NCBI RefSeq assembly: GCF_005876855.1 | Contig: NZ_QLAE01000006.1 | Coordinates: 62,001 to 126,000, forward strand | Direction of reading: 5' to 3' | Length of the DNA stretch: 64,000 bases | Source: Stutzerimonas nosocomialis | Lineage (GTDB): Bacteria; Pseudomonadota; Gammaproteobacteria; Pseudomonadales; Pseudomonadaceae | Shown here: positions 36,373 through 45,731 of the stretch, in pieces | Layout of the letters: every line of letters begins with the position of its first letter | Position numbering within the stretch: the first letter of the stretch is position 1 | Translations under genes and position numbers: made by a program | The notes under the pieces: generated by a model | What the model was told of the DNA's origin: nothing | Database searches by the model: none | Seen by the model: only the letters and a program-made list of their open reading frames with translations

Positions 36373-36965
36373 CAGGCGTTCTCCTGGTCCACGCCGATGA
36401 TGAGCACATCATCCGTCTCGTACGAGTGCGGAGGCACCGGCAGGTTCAAGGGCGCTGGCTGCGCTTTGTAAACGCGGCCGGCCATGTCGTATTTGGAGCC
36501 GTGGCACGGGCAGAAATAGCCGCCTTGCCAGTTCGCACCGAGATCCGCGGGACCGACTTCCGGGCGAAAGGACGGCGAGCAGCCGAGGTGCGTACACAGC
36601 CCCACCAACACCAGTAGTTCGGGCTTGATGGAGCGTGTCTTCGGATCGACATACTCTGGCTGAACCGACTCCTCGGACTGAGGATCGGCCACTTCCGCTT
36701 CGACCTTGTCCAGTCCGCTCAGCACCTCGTCGGTCCGGCGCACGATAAATACCGGCTGCCCCCGCCATTCGGCCACCAATTGCTGGCCCGGCTGGATCTT
36801 GCCGATATTCACCCTAACCGGCGCACCGGCCGCCTTGGCCTTGGCACTCGGGAACCATGACCCCACGAACGGGACCGCGGCACCCACCGCTCCTGCCGCA
36901 CCCACCACCGAGGTGGCGGCAACCAGGAAGCGACGCCGGCCAGCATTCACGCCGTCATTGCTCAT
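36372..36965 (-). CDS. petA: ubiquinol-cytochrome c reductase, Rieske iron-sulfur subunit
   Basis: 197 residues. An N-terminal twin-arginine-type signal anchor (NAGRRRFLVAATSVVG) is followed by the soluble [2Fe-2S] domain with CTHLGCSPSF and CPCHGSKYD, giving the Cys-His pairs. It is the first gene of the bc1 operon and precedes cytochrome b with a one-base overlap. Confidence 0.98.
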   Translation of the reverse strand: MSNDGVNAGRRRFLVAATSVVGAAGAVGAAVPFVGSWFPSAKAKAAGAPVRVNIGKIQPGQQLVAEWRGQPVFIVRRTDEVLSGLDKVEAEVADPQSEESVQPEYVDPKTRSIKPELLVLVGLCTHLGCSPSFRPEVGPADLGANWQGGYFCPCHGSKYDMAGRVYKAQPAPLNLPVPPHSYETDDVLIIGVDQENA

Positions 36966-37048
36966 TCAGTCCTCTCCCATCAGCTTCTTATGGCCTGCTT
37001 GGAAGCAGGCGTCTACTACGTAAAATCGGGCCGCGAAAAATTCGCCAA

Positions 37049-37077
37049 ATGGTAAAGAAAACCCCCTCCTCTGACAA
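37049..37077 (-). promoter_or_regulatory. petABC promoter
   Basis: TTGTCA and TACCAT on the minus strand are separated by 17 bases, about 85 bases before the petA ATG. The remaining 250-base gap between petA and rpsI holds only this and the rpsI terminator. Confidence 0.6.
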
Positions 37078-37165
37078 GGTAATAGCCCGACACAAAGAAC
37101 CTGTAAGCCTTTATAAATAAGACATTGAGCGCGCGACATGCTGTCGCATCAATGAATCGAAGGGC

Positions 37166-37200
37166 AAAAAAAAACGCCCCGATTCGAATGAACCAGGGCG
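37166..37200 (-). terminator. terminator after rpsI
   Basis: On the minus strand the hairpin with arms CGCCC(TGG) and (TCG)GGGCG around TTCATTCGAA is followed by nine T residues, 19 bases after the rpsI stop. Confidence 0.85.
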
Positions 37201-37218
37201 CTTTCTTCGCAAGCGGGA

Positions 37219-37611
37219 TTAACGCTTGGAGTACTGAGGACGCTTACGCGCCTTACGCAGACCAACTTTCTTACGCTCGACTTCGCGCGCATCGCGAGTC
37301 ACGAAGCCGGCCTTGCGCAGCGGGCTACGCAGAGTCTCGTCGTATTCGATCAGTGCACGGCTGATACCGTGACGGATCGCACCAGCCTGACCGCTGACAC
37401 CACCACCCAGGACGGTGACATACACATCGAACTTCTCGACGGTAGAAGTCAGCTCGAGCGGCTGACGAACAACCATGCGAGCAGTTTCACGACCGAAGAA
37501 GTTGTCCAGTGCGCGGTTGTTGATGGAAATCTTGCCAGTACCCGGACGCAGGAATACGCGTGCGGTTGCAGTCTTGCGACGGCCAGTGCCGTAGTTTTGA
37601 GTCGCCGACAT
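37219..37611 (-). CDS. rpsI: 30S ribosomal protein S9 (uS9)
   Basis: 130 residues. The family sequence is clear: [18 protein letters not shown] at the start, the [19 protein letters not shown] core and the C-terminal [17 protein letters not shown] tail that reaches the P-site tRNA. It lies 14 bases after rplM in the conserved rplM-rpsI operon. Confidence 0.99.
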   Translation of the reverse strand: MSATQNYGTGRRKTATARVFLRPGTGKISINNRALDNFFGRETARMVVRQPLELTSTVEKFDVYVTVLGGGVSGQAGAIRHGISRALIEYDETLRSPLRKAGFVTRDAREVERKKVGLRKARKRPQYSKR

Positions 37612-37625
37612 AATGAACTATTCCG

Positions 37626-38054
37626 TTAAATCTTCAGTTCTTGGGGCTGCTGAGCGGTGTGAGGATGGTTCGCACCCTTGTATACCTTCAGCTTGCGGTA
37701 CATGTCGCGACCCAGCGGATTCTTCGGCAGCATGCCCTTGACCGCGGTCTCGATCACACGTTCAGGCGCCTTGGCGATCAGCTTTTCGAAGTTGATCGAC
37801 TTGATGCCACCCGGGAAACCGGAGTGAGAGTAGTACATCTTGTCGGTAGTCTTTGCACCGGTCACACGCACTTGCTCAGCGTTGATTACAACGATGTAGT
37901 CGCCAGTATCAACGTGAGGAGTGTATTCCGCCTTGTGCTTGCCACGCAGACGGCTGGCAATTTCGGTAGCCAGACGACCCAGGGTCTGACCAGCAGCGTC
38001 GACGACAAACCAGTCGCGCTTGACGGTTTCCGGTTTAGCAGTAAAAGTCTTCAT
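37626..38054 (-). CDS. rplM: 50S ribosomal protein L13 (uL13)
   Basis: 142 residues, standard length. Signatures: [43 protein letters not shown] and [19 protein letters not shown]. First gene of the rplM-rpsI operon, with a good promoter about 40 bases upstream. Confidence 0.99.
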   Translation of the reverse strand: MKTFTAKPETVKRDWFVVDAAGQTLGRLATEIASRLRGKHKAEYTPHVDTGDYIVVINAEQVRVTGAKTTDKMYYSHSGFPGGIKSINFEKLIAKAPERVIETAVKGMLPKNPLGRDMYRKLKVYKGANHPHTAQQPQELKI

Positions 38055-38095
38055 TCGTTATAGCCTCAGGGGCCGCCCTGAAAATAAGACGGCGA

Positions 38096-38124
38096 ATCTT
38101 ACTGAATAGTGCTCGCCCTGACAA
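38096..38124 (-). promoter_or_regulatory. rplM-rpsI promoter
   Basis: TTGTCA and TAAGAT on the minus strand with a 17-base spacer, ending about 40 bases before the rplM ATG. Confidence 0.7.
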
Positions 38125-38192
38125 GCAGGGCAGCCGGAAACAGACGCTATCGGGGGCTCGGGTCAGCGCGTCCGCTACGGCGGAGGTTCGGT

Positions 38193-38237
38193 AGGCTAGG
38201 CATCCCCTACCTTCATGTCGCCAGGCTAGGCATCCCC
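38193..38237. repeat. direct repeat AGGCTAGGCATCCCC, two copies 30 bases apart
   Basis: Identical 15-base copies at 38193-38207 and 38223-38237 in the 347-base gap between rplM and the aldo-keto reductase gene. The rest of the gap holds the rplM promoter and no gene that I can support. The exact 30-base period (three helical turns) would suit a paired binding site. Confidence 0.55.
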
Positions 38238-38401
38238 GGCGATAAGCTGCGCAATTATCCGGATAACGAGAAGAATAGCAACCGCTTTCAGTACCCCTAT
38301 CCATGTGAATCGTCGTCACGACACGCCCCGCGCTTCCAATAGACCTGCCCCTGACGTTCAATGGCGCAACCTCTAATCGCCATCGCCATAAAGGAGCCAC
38401 C

Positions 38402-39439
38402 ATGGAATTGCGAAAACTCGGCCGCTCGAACCTGGACGTCAGCTCCCTGTGCCTGGGCACCATGACCTGGGGCGAGCAGAACAGCGAGGCCGAGGCCTTC
38501 GCCCAGATCGACCGCGCCAGAGCTGCCGGCATCAACTTCATCGACACCGCCGAGATGTATCCGGTACCACCGAAGAAGGAAACCTACACCGCCACCGAAC
38601 TCATCATCGGCAGCTATTTCAAGAGCCGCGGCAACCGCGCCGACTGGATACTCGCCAGCAAGATCGCAGGCCCGGGAAACGGGATCGACTACATCCGCGG
38701 CGGGAACCCGAAAATGAACCGTCAGCACATCGCTGCCGCGGTTGATGCCAGCCTTAAGCGCCTGCAAACCGATTGGATAGACCTGTACCAGCTGCACTGG
38801 CCGGAACGCAGCACCAACTTCTTCGGACAACTCGGCTACCGCCACAAGGAACAGGACTTCACCCCCCTGCAGGAAACGCTCGAAGCCCTGGACGAACAGG
38901 TGAAGGCCGGCAAGATCCGCCACATCGGCCTGTCCAACGAAACGCCCTGGGGGACCATGACCTACCTGGCACTGGCCGAAGCCCGGCAATTGCCCCGTGC
39001 CGTCTCGATCCAGAATCCCTACAACCTGCTCAACCGCACCTTCGAAGTAGGATTGGCCGAAGTCGCCATTCGCGAGCAGTGCGGCCTGCTCGCCTACTCG
39101 CCACTGGCCTTCGGCATGCTGTCGGGCAAGTACGAAGCCGGCGCCCGCCCCGCCGGCGCCCGACTGAGTCTGTTCAGCCGATTCAGCCGCTACACCAACC
39201 CGCAATCGGAGACCGCATGCTCGCGCTACGTCGCGCTCGCCAGGCAGCACGGACTCGACCCGGCGCAGATGGCGCTGGCGTTCGTCACCCAACAACCTTT
39301 CGTAACCAGCAACATCATCGGCGCAACCACCCTCGAGCAACTGGAGAGCAACCTGGCCAGCGCCGAGATCACGCTATCGGATGAACTGATCGCGGCGATC
39401 AACGCCATCCACACCAGCCAGCCCAACCCGGCGCCCTGA
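38402..39439 (+). CDS. NADP(H)-dependent aldo-keto reductase, Tas-like
   Basis: 345 residues, a TIM-barrel aldo-keto reductase of the Tas (AKR11/12-like) type. The catalytic Asp-Tyr region FIDTAEMYPVPPKKETYTATE, Lys in WILASKIAG, and His in YQLHWPER are seen. The C-terminal TSNIIGATTLEQLESNL is the usual NADP-binding end. Tas suppresses tyrosine auxotrophy in E. coli when overproduced; the natural substrate is unknown. AAGGAG lies upstream of the ATG. Confidence 0.9.
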   Translation: MELRKLGRSNLDVSSLCLGTMTWGEQNSEAEAFAQIDRARAAGINFIDTAEMYPVPPKKETYTATELIIGSYFKSRGNRADWILASKIAGPGNGIDYIRGGNPKMNRQHIAAAVDASLKRLQTDWIDLYQLHWPERSTNFFGQLGYRHKEQDFTPLQETLEALDEQVKAGKIRHIGLSNETPWGTMTYLALAEARQLPRAVSIQNPYNLLNRTFEVGLAEVAIREQCGLLAYSPLAFGMLSGKYEAGARPAGARLSLFSRFSRYTNPQSETACSRYVALARQHGLDPAQMALAFVTQQPFVTSNIIGATTLEQLESNLASAEITLSDELIAAINAIHTSQPNPAP

Positions 39440-39551
39440 GCGCCCCTGCACAGCACCCTCGCAACCACCTGACGACCTTCGTGTCGTAACTGCAGGTGGT
39501 TGCAGCGCCTGGATTACCGCTCGCAGCCTGGACACATCATCGAGCGCGCAC

Positions 39552-40229
39552 ATGATTTCCGCTGAACTGCTTTCGGACTCGACCCTGCTCACCGGCTGGG
39601 TGATCTACTGCCTGGCGCTTTGCTGGGCCGTGATCCGAGCGCCCTGGGTAGAGCTGTTCAGCGATACGCGCCGGCAACACCTGCTGTTCGGCTCGGTGCT
39701 CGCGATATTCCTGCTATGGCTGGTACGCCGGGATTTCGAGTCGGGCCTGTCGTTCCATTTCATCGGCCTGACGGCAGTGACCCTGCTGCTCGACTGGCCA
39801 CTGGCGATTCTTGCCGCTTTTCTGGCCCAGCTTGGGCTCATGGCACTGGGTCACCAGGACGCGAGCGCGATTGGAATGAACGGGATTCTGCTGATCCTGA
39901 TACCGGTCGCCGTCACGGAAACCTGCGCCCTGCTGGTGGAGCGCCGGCAGCCGAAGAACCTCTTCGTCTATATCTTTTTTTCCGGCTTTTTTCCGGCCGC
40001 CCTCGCCGCGCTGTTCTGCATACTGGCCTCGCTGGGCGTGCTGCTCGTGGACGGCCGCTATCCCATGCCGCCCTGGCTCGACGACTTTGCCGGTTACATC
40101 TGGCTGGTGATGTTCCCGGAAGCCTTCATAAACGGCACCGCGGTCACGGCGCTGGTAGTGTTCTATCCGGACTGGCTGGAAACCTTCAACCGCAGCCGCT
40201 ACCTGCAGGCACCCTGGAAAAATCCCTGA
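39552..40229 (+). CDS. CbiM-like / energy-coupling-factor-type membrane protein
   Basis: 225 residues with about six hydrophobic segments. The order and the motifs FHFIGLTAVTLLLDWPLAIL and FPEAFINGTAVTALVVFYPDW resemble the proteins annotated as ECF-transporter permease components (CbiM-like) in pseudomonads. The N-terminal Met-His metal site of true CbiM is not visible and no ATPase gene is adjacent. Transport of a metal or vitamin is therefore a guess. Its stop lies immediately next to the convergent yacG gene. Confidence 0.6.
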   Translation: MISAELLSDSTLLTGWVIYCLALCWAVIRAPWVELFSDTRRQHLLFGSVLAIFLLWLVRRDFESGLSFHFIGLTAVTLLLDWPLAILAAFLAQLGLMALGHQDASAIGMNGILLILIPVAVTETCALLVERRQPKNLFVYIFFSGFFPAALAALFCILASLGVLLVDGRYPMPPWLDDFAGYIWLVMFPEAFINGTAVTALVVFYPDWLETFNRSRYLQAPWKNP

Positions 40230-40427
40230 TCAGTGGCGCCGCGGCGGCAGGTCCTCGGAAAACAACTCATCCGCCAGCTGATCCCCCGGTATGGCATGCG
40301 CCTCGGACGCCCAGGCGCCCAGATCGATCAGCTTGCAGCGCTCCGAACAAAACGGACGCTGCGGGCTTTGCGGGCCCCATTCGACCGGCGCCCCACAGGT
40401 TGGGCATTCGACCACTGTTGCGCTCAC
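40230..40427 (-). CDS. yacG: DNA gyrase inhibitor YacG
   Basis: 65 residues, a small zinc-finger protein with CPTCGAPV and [14 protein letters not shown] (CxxC...CxxxC). YacG binds the GyrB C-terminal region and inhibits gyrase. Its ATG overlaps the coaE stop (ATGA), the usual coaE-yacG pairing downstream of pilD. Confidence 0.95.
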   Translation of the reverse strand: MSATVVECPTCGAPVEWGPQSPQRPFCSERCKLIDLGAWASEAHAIPGDQLADELFSEDLPPRRH

Positions 40428-41032
40428 GGCTGACCTCCCCTTAGCGTCAGATAGAAGGAATGCAGGCGCTCGACCTCTGCGTTGAGCCAGGCCAGATCCC
40501 GGTCATTGACCAGCACATCGTCGGCGTGACGCAAGCGCTCGGTCCGCGACGCCTGCACCTCGAGAATCGCACGCGCCTGCGCTTCACTGACACCGTCACG
40601 CTGCATGGTGCGCTCAAGCTGCACCGCTTCGGGCACGTCGATCACCAGGATGCGCTGTGAAAGCCGGTGCTGCCCGGACTCCACCAGCAAGGGTGAAACC
40701 AGGATGGCATAGGGCGACCGGGCCTGCGACAGATGACGGGAAATCTCCTCGCCGATGAGGGGATGAAGCAGCGCTTCGAGCCATTTGCGCTCCTCGGCAT
40801 TCTGGAACACCAGCCCCCTCAGCGCAGCGCGATCCAGCGCACCATCGGATCGCAATATCTGCTCACCGAAATGCTCGACGATCCGCTCCAACGCCGGCCG
40901 ACCAGGTTCGACCACCCAGCGCGCAGCATGATCGGCATCCACCAGATGGACACCCAGGGCGGCAAAGCGCTCGGCCGCCGCGCTCTTACCGCTACCAATG
41001 CCGCCGGTCAGTCCAAGAATCCAGGGTTTCAT
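40424..41032 (-). CDS. coaE: dephospho-CoA kinase
   Basis: 202 residues. The P-loop [19 protein letters not shown] at the N-terminus and the [13 protein letters not shown] motif identify CoaE, the last enzyme of coenzyme A synthesis. The ATG at 41032 places the P-loop at the usual distance; further upstream codons are out of keeping. Order pilD-coaE-yacG is the common pseudomonad arrangement. Confidence 0.96.
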   Translation of the reverse strand: MKPWILGLTGGIGSGKSAAAERFAALGVHLVDADHAARWVVEPGRPALERIVEHFGEQILRSDGALDRAALRGLVFQNAEERKWLEALLHPLIGEEISRHLSQARSPYAILVSPLLVESGQHRLSQRILVIDVPEAVQLERTMQRDGVSEAQARAILEVQASRTERLRHADDVLVNDRDLAWLNAEVERLHSFYLTLRGGQP

Positions 41033-41144
41033 CCAGTTCGCGCGCCCACAAAAAAGGACGCGCAGTAGTAACGCCTTCGGGTTCGGCGCGCAAGCCGCGC
41101 TGGACGAAATTGACAGGCCGATCAGCTCGGCCTGAAGAAGGGCT

Positions 41145-42020
41145 TCAGTTTCCGAAGCCAGCGAATTGCAGATAATTCGCCGTGATGACATCACCCCAGA
41201 GCAAGGCGATCCAGCCAGCGATAGCAAGATAGGGCCCGAAAGGAATTGGCGTACCCCTGCCGGCCCGCTGAAGACGCAGCACGATACTGCCCAGCACGGC
41301 TCCGACTAGCGACGACAACAGGATGGTCAGCGGCAACACCTGCCAGCCACCCCATGCCCCAAGCATGGCGAGCAGCTTGAAGTCGCCATACCCCATGCCT
41401 TCCTTGCCGGTTGCCAGCTTGAACAGCCAATAAACCGACCAGAGCGCCAGGTAGCCTGCAACGGCACCCCAGACAGCATCCTCGAGGGAAACGAACAGTC
41501 CGCCAACATTGACGAGAAGGCCCAGCCAAAGCAGCGGCAGGACCAGATCATCTGGCAGCAGCTGGTGATCTACATCGATCAGGCTCATCGCGAGCAGGCC
41601 CCAGGTCAACAGCAACATCGCACCGGCCTGCCAGCCGAAGCCGAAATGCCAGGCGACATACCCCGAAAGCAACCCACAGGCCAGCTCGACCAGCGGATAG
41701 CGCCTGCTGATCGGCGCCTTGCAGCTGGAGCACTTGCCCTTGAGGGCCAACCAGCTGACCAGCGGAATGTTTTCCCAGGAGCGAATCTGGTGATTGCAAT
41801 GCGGGCAGCGCGAGCGCGGAACGACGAGATTGAAGCGCGCACCTTGCGGCTCGGCAGGCAACTCCAGCACCTCCCGGGCCTGCCGCTGCCAATCGCGCTG
41901 CATCATCAGTGGCAGACGGTGGATGACCACGTTCAGAAAGCTGCCAATCAGCAGACCCAGTACGGCAGCGCAGAAAACAAAGGCCAGCACGTGGCTGGCC
42001 AGAAGCTCGAAGGCGGACAT
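41145..42020 (-). CDS. pilD: type IV prepilin peptidase / N-methyltransferase
   Basis: 291 residues of an aspartic membrane protease. Two CxxC pairs form the cytosolic zinc-type loop (CPHCNHQI and CSSCKAPIS). The catalytic aspartates are in [13 protein letters not shown] and GYGDFKLLA (GxGD). It cleaves the leader of PilA-type and type II secretion pseudopilins at the Gly/Phe site and methylates the new N-terminus. It begins immediately after the pilC stop. Confidence 0.97.
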   Translation of the reverse strand: MSAFELLASHVLAFVFCAAVLGLLIGSFLNVVIHRLPLMMQRDWQRQAREVLELPAEPQGARFNLVVPRSRCPHCNHQIRSWENIPLVSWLALKGKCSSCKAPISRRYPLVELACGLLSGYVAWHFGFGWQAGAMLLLTWGLLAMSLIDVDHQLLPDDLVLPLLWLGLLVNVGGLFVSLEDAVWGAVAGYLALWSVYWLFKLATGKEGMGYGDFKLLAMLGAWGGWQVLPLTILLSSLVGAVLGSIVLRLQRAGRGTPIPFGPYLAIAGWIALLWGDVITANYLQFAGFGN

Positions 42021-43238
42021 TTACACTACGGCGCCCAACTGGAAGATGGGTAGATACATCGCAACGATCAAGCCGCCCACTAGCACACCGAGCACCGCCA
42101 TGATCATCGGTTCCATCAGAGCCGTGAGACCGTCAACCATGTTATCCACCTCATCCTCGTAAAAGGTCGCGACCTTGCCCAGCATTTCGTCCAGCGCCCC
42201 GGACTCTTCGCCGATTGCAGTCATCTGAATAGCCATACTGGGAAAAGTACCGGTGGTGCGCATAGAGAAGTTAAGTTGCATACCAGTAGAAACATCGGCT
42301 TTTACTTTCATAGTTGCATTGCGGAAGACCACGTTCCCTGTGGCACCAGCGACCGAATCCAGTGCATCCACCAGCGGCACACCCGCTGAAAAAGTCGTCG
42401 ACAAGGTTCGCGCAAATCGCGCAATCGCTGACTTATATATAATCTCCCCTACTATTGGCAACTTTAGAATAAATCTATCCATCCAGTTGCGAAATTTTTC
42501 GGACCGCTTATGCGCCTCTTTAAACACGAACCCGAAAGCTAACGCCCCGCCAACCACCAACCACCACCATGACTGAAGCGCTTCGGAAAGACCAATGACC
42601 ATCATAGTAAACGCTGGCAACTCGGCACCAAAATTCGCGAAAACTTCCTGAAACTGCGGAACCACTTTAATTAGCAGAATAGCGGAAACGATAAGAGCGA
42701 CCAATATCACCGCAACGGGATAGTTCATCGCCTTTTTAATCTTTGCTTTCAATGCCTCGGTTTTTTCTTTATATGTAGCAACACGATCTAACAAAGTTTC
42801 TAGTGCACCAGACTGCTCACCAGAGTCAACCAGATTGCAATAGAGGTCGTCAAAATATTGCGGCTTTTTTCGTAGCGAAGCAGCAAAACTATTACCCGCA
42901 GCAACCTCTTGCTTTAGATCATCCACGAGCTTGCGCATATTCGGATTCTCGAAGCCCTCAGCAATAATATCGAAGGACTGCAGCAGCGGTACGCCTGCCT
43001 TCATCATGGTCGCCATCTGCCGTGTAAACAGGGCGATGTCCATCGGCTTGATTTTCTTACCAGCACTGAACAGCGACACGCTCTTCTTGCGTACCTTCTG
43101 CGGATTAATGCCCTGCTTGCGCAGCTGCGCTTTGACCAGGGCCGGATTGACGCCACTAAGCTCTCCCTTGAGCTTCGCCCCTTTGCGGTCAGTGCCTTCC
43201 CAGACAAAAACGCTGTTCTTTATCGCTTTCTGCGCCAT
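42021..43238 (-). CDS. pilC: type IV pilus inner-membrane platform protein PilC
   Basis: 405 residues of the GspF/PilC family: two homologous cytoplasmic helical domains (about 70-195 and 275-400) and three membrane helices. FTRQMATMMKAGVPLLQSFDII and FARTLSTTFSAGVPLVDALDSV are the paired F-domain signatures. The gene is intact, but the part at about 42250-42930 is clearly richer in A/T than its two ends, suggesting a recombined segment. It lies 4 bases after pilB. Confidence 0.96.
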   Translation of the reverse strand: MAQKAIKNSVFVWEGTDRKGAKLKGELSGVNPALVKAQLRKQGINPQKVRKKSVSLFSAGKKIKPMDIALFTRQMATMMKAGVPLLQSFDIIAEGFENPNMRKLVDDLKQEVAAGNSFAASLRKKPQYFDDLYCNLVDSGEQSGALETLLDRVATYKEKTEALKAKIKKAMNYPVAVILVALIVSAILLIKVVPQFQEVFANFGAELPAFTMMVIGLSEALQSWWWLVVGGALAFGFVFKEAHKRSEKFRNWMDRFILKLPIVGEIIYKSAIARFARTLSTTFSAGVPLVDALDSVAGATGNVVFRNATMKVKADVSTGMQLNFSMRTTGTFPSMAIQMTAIGEESGALDEMLGKVATFYEDEVDNMVDGLTALMEPMIMAVLGVLVGGLIVAMYLPIFQLGAVV

Positions 43239-43242
43239 GTGT

Positions 43243-44946
43243 TTAGTCCTTGGTCACCCGGTTCACTTCTTCCAGGCTGGTCACGCCCTGCATCGCTTTC
43301 AGCAGCGCCGAGGTCCGCAGGTCATTGAAGCCATCTTTGCGCATCTGGGTGGAGATATCGATGGAGTTACCGTCTTCCATGATAATGCGCTGCAAGGCAG
43401 GCGTGTTTTTAACCACTTCATAAATACCGACACGGCCTTTGTAACCGCCTTTGCAATTTTCGCAGCCTACTGGGCCATATATCTTGAAGGTACCAATGGC
43501 TGCTTCCGGGAAGCCCTCTCGCAAAAGCGCATCGCGTGGCACGTCGACTTCCTTCTTGCAGCTGCCGCAGAGCTTGCGAGCAAGGCGCTGGGCGATGATC
43601 AGGTTGACCGAGGTGGCGATGTTGAATGCCGGCACGCCCATGTTTCGCAGGCGCGTCAGGGTCTCGGCAGCGCTGTTGGTGTGCAGGGTGGACATGACCA
43701 TGTGCCCCGTTTGCGCCGCCTTGATGGCTATCTCGGCAGTTTCGAGGTCTCGAATTTCCCCCACCATGATCACATCGGGGTCCTGACGGAGAAAGGCACG
43801 CAGCGCCTGGGAAAAGTCCATACCCTGCTTGGGGTTGACGTTGACCTGATTGATACCTTCCAGGTTGATTTCGACCGGATCTTCCGCGGTGGAGATGTTC
43901 ACGTCGACCGTATTGAGAATGTTCAAGCCGGTATAGAGCGATACCGTCTTGCCCGAACCCGTAGGGCCTGTGACCAGAATCATTCCTTGCGGCTGGGACA
44001 AGGCGTTGAGGTAAAGCTCCTTCTGGCTCTCCTCATACCCAAGCGCGTCGATCCCCATCTGCGCGCTGGAGGGGTCGAGGATCCGCATCACGATCTTCTC
44101 ACCCCAGAGCGTCGGCAGGGTGTTGACCCGGAAGTCGATGGCCTTGGTCTTGGACAGCTTCATCTTGATCCGGCCGTCCTGCGGCTTGCGGCGCTCGGAA
44201 ATGTCGAGACCGGCCATGACCTTCAAGCGAGCGGATATACGCGGTGCCAGCTGGATCGGAGGCCTTGCCACCTCATGCAGAATGCCATCGGTCCGCAGAC
44301 GAACCCGGTAGGCCTTTTCATAAGGTTCGAAATGCAAGTCGGAGGAGCCGCCCCGGATAGCGTCCAGAAGCATTTTATTGACAAAGCGAACGACCGGCGC
44401 ATCATCTGCCTCACCGCCGCCATCGTCACTTTTGGCGTCCTCACCGACCGTCTCGACATCGACACCGTCGAGATCGACGTCTTCCAAGCCGTCCAATCCG
44501 CTCGAGCCGCCGTCGAAGAACTTGTCGATCGCATCGCCGAGCTTGTCATCCTCGACAAGAATGGCTTCGGTGGTCAGACCCGTGCTGAACTGAATATCGG
44601 TGATGGCTTGGTGATTACCTGGATCGGACACACCTATATAAAGCTTGTTGCCACGTTTCCAGAGTGGCAACACACGATGCTGGCGCACCAGCTTTTCGCT
44701 GACGATGTCCTTGGGCTGGTTGTCTTTATCCAGCACCGAGAGGTCCATGAAGGCGATACCGAACTGCTCGGACGCCAGCTCCGCGACGTCACGCCCTTTT
44801 GCCATCTTGTTCTGAACGACGTAGGTCACCAGTGAAAGCTTGTTGCGGACCGCCTGCTGCTGCGCCTGCTGGGCACGCTTTTCGTCAAGAAGCCCGGCCA
44901 GGACCATTTGCTTGCCCAAGCCGGAAAGGGAAATGTTTTCGCTCAT
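43243..44946 (-). CDS. pilB: type IV pilus extension ATPase PilB
   Basis: 567 residues. The N-terminal GspE-type domain is followed by the secretion ATPase core: Walker A GPTGSGKTVSLYTGL, Asp box ISTAEDPVEINL, Walker B VGEIRDLETAEIA and the tetracysteine zinc site CGSCKKEVD...CENCKGGYKG. It powers pilus extension. The ATG at 44946 (MSENISLSG) gives the family length. It is divergent from the pilin genes. Confidence 0.97.
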   Translation of the reverse strand: MSENISLSGLGKQMVLAGLLDEKRAQQAQQQAVRNKLSLVTYVVQNKMAKGRDVAELASEQFGIAFMDLSVLDKDNQPKDIVSEKLVRQHRVLPLWKRGNKLYIGVSDPGNHQAITDIQFSTGLTTEAILVEDDKLGDAIDKFFDGGSSGLDGLEDVDLDGVDVETVGEDAKSDDGGGEADDAPVVRFVNKMLLDAIRGGSSDLHFEPYEKAYRVRLRTDGILHEVARPPIQLAPRISARLKVMAGLDISERRKPQDGRIKMKLSKTKAIDFRVNTLPTLWGEKIVMRILDPSSAQMGIDALGYEESQKELYLNALSQPQGMILVTGPTGSGKTVSLYTGLNILNTVDVNISTAEDPVEINLEGINQVNVNPKQGMDFSQALRAFLRQDPDVIMVGEIRDLETAEIAIKAAQTGHMVMSTLHTNSAAETLTRLRNMGVPAFNIATSVNLIIAQRLARKLCGSCKKEVDVPRDALLREGFPEAAIGTFKIYGPVGCENCKGGYKGRVGIYEVVKNTPALQRIIMEDGNSIDISTQMRKDGFNDLRTSALLKAMQGVTSLEEVNRVTKD

Positions 44947-45107
44947 GGAAGCCTCGCGATGGATCAGTGCACGCCTTATAGCGCAGAAGCCGATCCAATC
45001 CAAACGCCAACGAGCCGGGTGACCAAAAGTGTCAGTAATTGAGAATTAAGTAAGTCGGAATGAACCGAGCCGCCTGTGAAAAGCGCATTTTGCGGCGCTT
45101 CGAAAGT

Positions 45108-45123
45108 TGGCACGACGACTGCA
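45108..45123 (+). promoter_or_regulatory. RpoN (sigma-54) promoter of pilA
   Basis: TGGCACGACGACTGCA has the invariant GG (-24) and GC (-12) exactly 10 bases apart, about 50 bases before the pilA ATG. In P. aeruginosa pilA is transcribed with RpoN and activated by PilR; the same is inferred here. The upstream activator sites would lie in 44947-45107. Confidence 0.8.
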
Positions 45124-45170
45124 ATACACTTGGCAGGCCGATGCCTAACCACACCTCCAAGGAGATACAC

Positions 45171-45647
45171 ATGAAAGCTCAGATGCAGAAAGGCTTCACT
45201 CTTATCGAACTGATGATCGTTGTCGCCATCATCGGTATCCTGGCCGCCATCGCCATCCCGCAGTACCAGACCTACGTCGCTAAGTCGCAGGTACAGCGTG
45301 TAGTTGCAGAATCGGGCGCCATCAAGACCGCTGTAGAAGCATGCATTCTGGATGGCAAGGAAACTATTGGCGACGGAGCAGGCGAATGCGATCCGCAAGC
45401 CACAGGATCTTCGCTGCTGGATGGCGACGCACAAACTAGCGTTACGCTGCCTAACGGCACCGGCGTACCTCAAGTTTCTGCCCTGACCGGTACTGACGAC
45501 ACCATCACCGCCACCTTTGGCAACAGCGCTGCCATTGCTCTGCGGGACGAAACTATCACTTGGACCCGTGCCAACGACGGCACCTGGACCTGTCAGGCAA
45601 GCGCCGGTCTGGACGACAAATATCTGCCAGCAAACTGCCCGAAGTAA
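45171..45647 (+). CDS. pilA: major type IV pilin (PilAI)
   Basis: 158 residues. A short leader, MKAQMQKG, precedes the cleavage site [20 protein letters not shown] with the essential Glu5 of the mature pilin. The C-terminal disulfide pair is probably the Cys in TWTCQAS and the one in PANCPK; two further cysteines lie mid-sequence (ACILDG, GECDP). AAGGAG lies 6 bases before the ATG. A strong terminator follows. The layout (pilA divergent from pilBCD with a second pilin behind it) equals pilAI of P. stutzeri. Confidence 0.95.
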   Translation: MKAQMQKGFTLIELMIVVAIIGILAAIAIPQYQTYVAKSQVQRVVAESGAIKTAVEACILDGKETIGDGAGECDPQATGSSLLDGDAQTSVTLPNGTGVPQVSALTGTDDTITATFGNSAAIALRDETITWTRANDGTWTCQASAGLDDKYLPANCPK

Positions 45648-45686
45648 GTTGATTATCGTTCAGGCTACTTGAACGGATCGATTTTA

Positions 45687-45716
45687 TGCCCCGCCATGTG
45701 CGGGGCATATTTTTAT
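45687..45716 (+). terminator. terminator between the two pilin genes
   Basis: TGCCCCGC-CATGT-GCGGGGCA is followed by TATTTTTA. It lies 40 bases after the pilAI stop and about 16 bases before the pilAII ATG, so pilAII depends on read-through or a weak promoter of its own. Confidence 0.85.
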
Positions 45717-45731
45717 GCCACCGGAAATCTC

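Noticed and set aside
42931-44835. 634-codon plus-strand frame opposite pilB
   Set aside because: Antisense to a clear PilB with Walker motifs; no recognisable protein family.
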